A stretch of DNA of 9,433 bases. It comes from JBKPDV01 sp046728075 (GTDB taxonomy: Bacteria; Acidobacteriota; Thermoanaerobaculia; UBA5066; Gp7-AA6). The stretch is taken from positions 1 to 9,433 of the forward strand of contig JBKPDV010000029.1 of the NCBI GenBank assembly GCA_046728075.1. Reading direction: 5' to 3'. Below the pieces are notes generated by a model. It saw only the letters and a program-made list of their open reading frames with translations, ran no database searches and was not told where the DNA came from. The translations under genes and the position numbers were made by a program. Shown piece after piece: positions 5,950 to 9,433 of this stretch (its first letter is position 1; the number at the start of each line of letters is the position of its first letter).

Positions 5950-5978
5950 TAGAAGAAATGCCGGCCAAGCCTCCGGCC
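5950..5978 (-). terminator. Weak candidate terminator after ychF
   Basis: On the minus strand GCCGG (5973-5977) can pair with CCGGC (5960-5964) around an 8-base loop and is followed by ATTTCTTCT. The stem is only five pairs and the T run is interrupted, so termination here is possible but not strong. It lies about 25 bases after the ychF stop and before hicB. Confidence 0.3.
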
Positions 5979-6002
5979 TCTCCGCAATGCTCCTCAGGCG
6001 AC

Positions 6003-7085
6003 TCACCCGCTGTGGCGAATGTTCATCACTTCGCCGTCCTGGACGATGTAGTCCTTGCCTTCGAGGCGCAGCGTGCCCTTCGAGCGGGCGTTGGCCTCGG
6101 AGCCGGCTTCGAGAAGCTCGTCCCAGCGGATCGTCTCGGCGCGAATGAAATGTTTTTCGAGGTCCGAGTGGATGACGCCGGCCGCCTCCTGCGCGCGCAC
6201 GCCGCGGGGCACGGTCCAGGCGCGGCATTCGTCTTCGCCGACTGTGAAGAATGAGATGAGGCCCAGAAGCTCGTAGGTCTTGCGGATGAGGCGCGCCAGG
6301 CCGCTATCGGCGAGGCCGTAGCTTCCGAGAAACTCGGCGGATTCTTCGTCGCTCATCTCCGCGAGCTCGGCCTCCACCTTGCCGCAGATGGCGGCCGCCC
6401 CGGCGTTCGGGCGCGACGCGATCTCGGCGAGTCCGTAGCGGGCGACCGCGGCCTCAAGAGCTTTGCCCAGGTCGGCGCTCTCGCCGATGTTGACGACGTA
6501 AAGGATCGGCCTCTGGCTCAGGAAGGCGAAGCCGCGAAGATGTTTCTTGTCGTCGGCGGAAAGCTCGACTTCACGGATGGGCCGCTCGGCCTCGAGCTGC
6601 GCCCTGCACTTTGTCAGCAGCTCGTGCTCGCGCACGAGGTCGGGCGTCCTGGCCCTCTTCAGGTCCTTCTCCAGCCGCTCCATGCGCTTGTCGATCTGAA
6701 CCATGTCGCTGACGATCAGGTCGGCGTCGACGTTCTTCGCGTCTCTCGCCGGATCGAGCCCGCCGACGTGAGGGATCGCCGGATCTTCGAAGGCGCGGAG
6801 CACGTGGATGAGGGAGTCGACCTCCCGCAGGCGGTCCGAGTAAGCCTGTTCCTTGAGCGCTTCCTGGCCGACGGCGGCGACGTCCACGTACTCGACGGTG
6901 GCATGCGTGGTTTTCTTCGGGTGATACAGGGCCGAGAGACGGTCCAGACGTTCGTCGGGAACCCTGGCGACGCCGACGTGCGCGTCGCGCGAATGCATGG
7001 CGTGGGCGTCGAGGCGCGCCTTCGTCAAGATCTTGAAGAGCGACGTCTTGCCCACCTGCGGCAGGCCGATGATTCCGGTTTTCAC
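6003..7085 (-). CDS. ychF: YchF-type redox-regulated ATPase (Obg-related)
   Basis: This 360-residue protein is a full-length YchF/OLA1-type P-loop NTPase, a ribosome-associated family that prefers ATP to GTP. The P-loop is GLPQVGKTS at 7-15. The segment HVGVARVPDERLDRLSALYHPKKTT (36-60), the G4-equivalent NIGE (199-202) and the C-terminal TGS-like DUF933 domain (FFTVGEDECRAWTVPRG 279-295, AAGVIHSDLEKHFIRAE 301-317, LRLEGKDYIVQDGEVMNI 339-356) are all clear. The switch II/G3 region reads DVAAVGQEA (68-76) where the family normally has DIAGLVKGA followed by a glycine-rich loop, so this member is diverged there (see findings). It starts at GTG 7085, chosen because MKTGIIGLPQ matches the family start; no ribosome site is obvious. 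The repeat array 7109-7152 lies immediately upstream. Confidence 0.93.
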   Translation of the reverse strand: MKTGIIGLPQVGKTSLFKILTKARLDAHAMHSRDAHVGVARVPDERLDRLSALYHPKKTTHATVEYVDVAAVGQEALKEQAYSDRLREVDSLIHVLRAFEDPAIPHVGGLDPARDAKNVDADLIVSDMVQIDKRMERLEKDLKRARTPDLVREHELLTKCRAQLEAERPIREVELSADDKKHLRGFAFLSQRPILYVVNIGESADLGKALEAAVARYGLAEIASRPNAGAAAICGKVEAELAEMSDEESAEFLGSYGLADSGLARLIRKTYELLGLISFFTVGEDECRAWTVPRGVRAQEAAGVIHSDLEKHFIRAETIRWDELLEAGSEANARSKGTLRLEGKDYIVQDGEVMNIRHSG

Positions 7086-7108
7086 GCCGGGCTAGCTTAC
7101 TCGGGTTA

Positions 7109-7152
7109 GGAAGCAGGTAGCGGGAAGCAGGATGCAGGAAGCAGGAAGAAGG
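7109..7152. repeat. Left arm of 7-base-periodic inverted repeat flanking the four-helix-bundle gene
   Basis: Six consecutive units of 7 bases are read from 7109: GGAAGCA, GGTAGCG, GGAAGCA, GGATGCA, GGAAGCA and GGAAGAA. The 40 bases at 7113-7152 align with the reverse complement of 7628-7667 in the same register, with 32 of 40 positions identical. Two of the eight differences would still give G-U pairs in RNA. It lies between the start of ychF and the four-helix-bundle gene. Confidence 0.85.
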
Positions 7153-7223
7153 CTGCACCGGTCGGACGCTAGATGTCTATGAGGCGTCCGAGGATGATGC
7201 CGGAAAAGGAGGGCCTAAGGTGA

Positions 7224-7604
7224 GTGATAAAAGTAGCGCAAATAGCGAGGCCACCGGCCAGGACGTTTCGCGACTTGGACGTCTGGAAGGACGCGCACGC
7301 TTTTGCACTCGGCGTTTACAAAGTGATGCGGGGGTTTCCAGTCGAGGAACGCTTCGGGCTTAGCAATCAATTTCGACGGGCGGCCGTTTCGATTCCGGCG
7401 AATATCGCTGAAGGCTTTCGAAAGTTCACGCCGGCGGACAAGGCTCGTTTTTTCAATGTCTCAGAGGGATCGGTCGAGGAATGCCGATACTATTGTTTGA
7501 TCACCGAAGACCTGGGTTATGCAAGAACGTCAGGCTTCTTGCAGGAGCTAGACGCAATCGCCAAACAGTTGGCAACCTACATCCGTCGCTTGCGTCAGGT
7601 CTAA
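7224..7604 (+). CDS. Four-helix-bundle protein of the 23S rRNA intervening-sequence (IVP/S23) family
   Basis: The 126-residue product matches the small four-helix-bundle proteins first found encoded in 23S rRNA intervening sequences and also found at many other chromosomal sites; their function is unknown. Family-like runs are FRDLDVWKDAHAFALGVYKV (15-34), ERFGLSNQFRRAAVSIPANI (42-61) continuing AEGF, then ARFFNVSEGSVEE and a closing helix ending in IRRLRQV. The GTG at 7224 is in frame; AGGAGG (7207-7212) lies 11 bases upstream. Another GTG at 7220, seven bases from the same site, leads into a different frame that ends early, so the exact start is uncertain. The gene is bracketed by inverted repeats 7109-7152 and 7609-7673 and points opposite to its neighbours ychF and higA, like an inserted cassette. 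Confidence 0.88.
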   Translation: MIKVAQIARPPARTFRDLDVWKDAHAFALGVYKVMRGFPVEERFGLSNQFRRAAVSIPANIAEGFRKFTPADKARFFNVSEGSVEECRYYCLITEDLGYARTSGFLQELDAIAKQLATYIRRLRQV

Positions 7605-7608
7605 TTCC

Positions 7609-7673
7609 GGCTTGCTGCTCCCCGCTTCCTCCTCCCCGCTTCCCGCTTCCCGCTTCCTGCTACTTGCTCCCTC
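7609..7673. repeat. Right arm of 7-base-periodic inverted repeat flanking the four-helix-bundle gene
   Basis: On the minus strand this stretch reads as about eight units of the type GGAAGCG/GGGAGCA, with three perfect GGAAGCG copies in tandem. The portion 7628-7667 is the inverted counterpart of 7113-7152. It begins four bases after the stop codon of the four-helix-bundle gene and ends 16 bases before the 3' end of higA. Confidence 0.85.
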
Positions 7674-7689
7674 TTGAAAAACAAACCGG

Positions 7690-8241
7690 CTATCCGGCGT
7701 ATAGGAAGCGGGCAAGCTCTTCCTTGAGACGCTTCTGTTCTGCGGCATCCGACGACCGCGCTAGCCGATCGATGAGGGCGAGAAACAGCTTCTGGTCGCG
7801 CTTGGATCCGTGAGAGAGGGACGAGCGTCGGATTCGCCGTCGGTCACGCGGGAAAGGGCCGGCGCGGCCCGCGCCGTAGGGTTCCGACTGCTCGCTGACA
7901 TTTGACCGAGTTCCCTCGAAGCTGCCTGGGTAGCGGACAGTTGGGCGTTTCAGAGGGATTATCCGCGTCTGGATCGTGGCCGCGGATTCCCGTCGCGCCA
8001 CTCGGAGATCGTATTCCGATTGGAGGCCCAGCCAGAGCTCGGAGCTGGTCCCGAAGAGCCGACCCAGGCGCAACGCCGTATCCGCGGTTATGCCGCGCTT
8101 ACCTCGCACGATCTCGGAGATCCGCGTCACCGGGACATCGACTCGCCTGGCGAGCGCGTTTGCCGAGAGTCCCAGCGGCCGCATGAACTCCTCCTCGAGG
8201 ATCTCGCCGGGGTGAATGGGCTCGAGCCGCTTCGCTGCCAT
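7690..8241 (-). CDS. higA: HigA-type HTH antitoxin with long C-terminal extension
   Basis: Residues 7-98 are a typical HigA/VapI antitoxin: EPIHPGEILEEEFMRPLGLS (7-26), the XRE helix-turn-helix ANALARRVDVPVTRISEIV (27-45), GKRGITADTALRLGRLFGTS (47-66) and ELWLGLQSEYDLRVARR (68-84). It should bind HigB and repress the operon. The family usually ends near residue 95-110, whereas this protein has 183 residues. From about 100 to 146 the extra part is low-complexity, rich in Arg, Ser and Gly. From 147 it ends in a helical, charged segment (ALIDRLARSSDAAEQKRLKE at 155-174, then ELARFLYAG). ATG 8241 has AGGAG seven bases upstream, overlapping the higB stop. The 3' end lies next to the repeat arm 7609-7673. 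The extension may be a read-through fusion; it has no frameshift or stop within it. Confidence 0.87.
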   Translation of the reverse strand: MAAKRLEPIHPGEILEEEFMRPLGLSANALARRVDVPVTRISEIVRGKRGITADTALRLGRLFGTSSELWLGLQSEYDLRVARRESAATIQTRIIPLKRPTVRYPGSFEGTRSNVSEQSEPYGAGRAGPFPRDRRRIRRSSLSHGSKRDQKLFLALIDRLARSSDAAEQKRLKEELARFLYAG

Positions 8242-8250
8242 CTTCGTCTC

Positions 8251-8529
8251 CTAGTGATAGTCCGTGATCTCGACTTCGAACGCGTCCGCATGGCGCCAGA
8301 TGAAGCAAATCCGCCATTGGTCATTGACGCGGATGCTGTGCTGACCTTTTCGACGTCCCTTGAGCTGCTCCAGCCGATTGCCCGGCGGTACTCGGAGGTC
8401 CTGTAGCGACACGGCGCGATGCAGAAGAAGCAGCTTTCGCCTCGCCGCACGCTCCAGCGACCGATATCGCGGCACATCATGATCCTGGAACAACTTTTCA
8501 GTATCGGGCGACCGAAAAGACCGGATCAC
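8251..8529 (-). CDS. higB: HigB/RelE-superfamily toxin
   Basis: This 92-residue toxin belongs to the HigB branch of the RelE/ParE superfamily, which cleaves mRNA on the ribosome. It shows VIRSFRSPDTEKLF at the start, LQDLRVPPGNRLEQLKGRRK (about 43-62), then GQHSIRVNDQWRICFIW (63-79) and a C-terminal VEITDYH. All these are the conserved features of the family, including the closing DYH. I place the start at GTG 8529 because homology begins exactly there and a -10 element sits six bases upstream; the frame extends 11 codons further upstream, but that would overlap the promoter. Toxin precedes antitoxin with a 9-base gap, the usual higBA order. Confidence 0.9.
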   Translation of the reverse strand: MIRSFRSPDTEKLFQDHDVPRYRSLERAARRKLLLLHRAVSLQDLRVPPGNRLEQLKGRRKGQHSIRVNDQWRICFIWRHADAFEVEITDYH

Positions 8530-8535
8530 TCCGCG

Positions 8536-8564
8536 AGTATACCGTTTAACGGAAAACAGCACAA
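8536..8564 (-). promoter_or_regulatory. higBA promoter with operator palindrome
   Basis: On the minus strand TTGTGC (8559-8564) and TATACT (8536-8541, five of six of the -10 consensus) are 17 bases apart. The spacer holds the perfect inverted repeat CCGTT-T-AACGG (8542-8552), a good place for the HigA dimer to bind. Only six bases separate the -10 from the GTG at 8529, so transcription would begin at or very near the start codon. Confidence 0.55.
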
Positions 8565-8591
8565 GGCGCCCTTCTGACGGAAAACGCCAAC

Positions 8592-9179
8592 TTGATCGAT
8601 TTCGCCGGCCCCTGGGCAGTCTTCAGCAACGTCAGAGTCGAAGGCCGAGGCAATTCAAAGAACGAGGATAATCCCCAGGACGACCAGTATCCCTTCGATC
8701 TGTACATCGTCGGAGACACCACGGCGCCCGTCCAGATAAGCCCGGGGATGGCGGTCGTCCCAAAATTCACTTTCGACGACGCCCCGTTCCCGCGCGTCGT
8801 GGTCGTCGGTGCTCAGAAGGGATCCCCAAAGATGAAAGCCTGGCTGCAGAGGGCCGCGGCGGACCCTCGGACGGACGTCATCATGTCGGTCTGCACCGGA
8901 GCATTCCGGCTGGCAGGCGCCGGGCTCCTCGGAAAACCTGCGACGACGCATCACGGCTACTACGACGAGTTATTGAAATACTTCCCAAGTGTGAAGCTGC
9001 GGAAAGGCGTGCGCTTGGTGCGAAGCGACGCGCACATCTTCACCAGTGGAGGTCTGACTTCCGGCATCGACCTCGCGTTGCATATCGTCGAGCTCTATTT
9101 CGGCGAGAAGGTTGGGCAGCACGCGGCGGATTGGCTGGAATACCAAGGCACGGGCTGGCACGCACACACAAGGGAGTAG
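8592..9179 (+). CDS. DJ-1/PfpI family protein, probably 5'-truncated
   Basis: The 195 visible residues belong to the DJ-1/PfpI (class I glutamine amidotransferase-like) superfamily. The nucleophile elbow is SVCTGAF with Cys101, preceded by RVVVVGAQKGSPKMKAWLQR (68-87) and followed by ATTHHGYYDELLKYFP (117-132) and FTSGGLTSGIDLALHIVELY (150-169), close to AraC-type GATase-like proteins. Substrate is unknown. In-frame upstream codons continue the family sequence (ALLTENAN directly before LIDFAGPW), so the first beta strand is partly encoded before the TTG at 8592. However, the frame closes at TAA 8547-8549 with no ATG, GTG or other TTG start between. The normal N-terminus, often with a signal peptide in this subfamily, is missing. 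It abuts the higBA promoter, so loss of its 5' end at that junction is likely. It may be a pseudogene or use CTG 8574. Confidence 0.75.
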   Translation: MIDFAGPWAVFSNVRVEGRGNSKNEDNPQDDQYPFDLYIVGDTTAPVQISPGMAVVPKFTFDDAPFPRVVVVGAQKGSPKMKAWLQRAAADPRTDVIMSVCTGAFRLAGAGLLGKPATTHHGYYDELLKYFPSVKLRKGVRLVRSDAHIFTSGGLTSGIDLALHIVELYFGEKVGQHAADWLEYQGTGWHAHTRE

Positions 9180-9306
9180 GGCGGCGCGACCGAACGGCGT
9201 TAGGTTCGCTCTTTCGTATACATCAGGAGTCGACGTCCCGTGAAAGCGCCGCCAACGTTCATCCTCCGGTCGCCAAGGCCTGCTGCGCTGCAGCTGCCCC
9301 AAACTC

Positions 9307-9433
9307 TCACCGACGATCGGTCAACCTCAGGTACTCGGCTCTTGCCTTAGCGACTTCAGCCGCGATCACGCCGCAGCAATCTCCATCCAGATCCTCGTCA
9401 CCGATGCCTTCCCGCAGTGGATCTGGATGGTGC
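9307..9433 (-). CDS. C-terminal end of an unrecognised gene entering from the right edge
   Basis: A minus-strand frame is open from the right edge to a TGA at 9307-9309 and gives 41 residues, beginning HHPDPLREGIGDEDLDGDCC and continuing GVIAAEVAKARAEYLRLTDRR. The acidic start and the alternating helix-like end (AEVAKARAEYLRL) look like a real protein tail rather than a shadow frame, but the piece is too short to assign. Cysteines occur as an adjacent pair. The 127 bases between it and the DJ-1/PfpI gene contain nothing that I recognise. Confidence 0.4.
   Translation of the reverse strand, partial: HHPDPLREGIGDEDLDGDCCGVIAAEVAKARAEYLRLTDRR

Noticed and set aside
9191..9208. Integron attC-like core GTTAGGT at 9199-9205 with a small stem CGAAC/GTTCG
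   Set aside because: The matching RYYYAAC core at the right distance and orientation was not found, and no integrase or cassette pattern is present. The five-base stem with CTCTTT after it is too weak to call a terminator.

Overview
This is a GC-rich bacterial window made mostly of short, independent transcription units on both strands. A YchF-type ATPase, a DUF2207 envelope protein with a signal peptide and a cytosolic B3/B4-domain protein point to a free-living bacterium. The protein styles suggest an uncultured Acidobacteriota-like or similar high-GC lineage, but the sequence does not fix the phylum. I see no transposase, integrase, CRISPR array, rRNA or tRNA.

Left edge (1-630, minus strand): this is the most interesting part. 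A 53-residue lysine-rich peptide with a KVKGG motif and a short hydrophobic tail has a strong ribosome binding site and a plausible promoter. Downstream of it on the same strand is the start of a SAM-dependent tetrapyrrole-methylase-fold enzyme, cut by the window edge. Its first 101 residues carry the signature of borosin-type peptide backbone alpha-N-methyltransferases. Together they look like a split borosin RiPP locus: a free-standing precursor peptide plus a separate N-methyltransferase.

690-2061 (plus strand): a YefM/YoeB toxin-antitoxin pair behind a palindromic operator, then a stand-alone B3/B4-domain protein. 2149-4379 (minus strand): a DUF2207 envelope protein with a glycine-rich C-terminus, translationally overlapping a small two-helix membrane protein. 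4698-5429 (plus strand): an unrecognised polytopic membrane protein.

5451-7085 (minus strand): a HicB/HicA pair and a YchF ATPase with an eroded switch II motif. 7109-7673: a four-helix-bundle (23S rRNA intervening-sequence type) gene on the plus strand. It is bracketed by long imperfect inverted repeats built on a 7-base unit, so it looks like a discrete cassette inserted between ychF and higA. 7690-8564 (minus strand): a HigB/HigA pair whose antitoxin has an unusual 80-residue C-terminal extension and whose promoter appears to give a leaderless transcript. 8592-9179 (plus strand): a DJ-1/PfpI-family gene whose natural 5' end seems to be missing at the higBA junction. A partial minus-strand reading frame enters from the right edge.

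Three toxin-antitoxin pairs of three different families lie within about 7.8 kb. With the peptide-methyltransferase locus and the repeat-bounded cassette, they give the window an accessory character around a few housekeeping-like genes. All calls come from reading the sequence; no database search was run.
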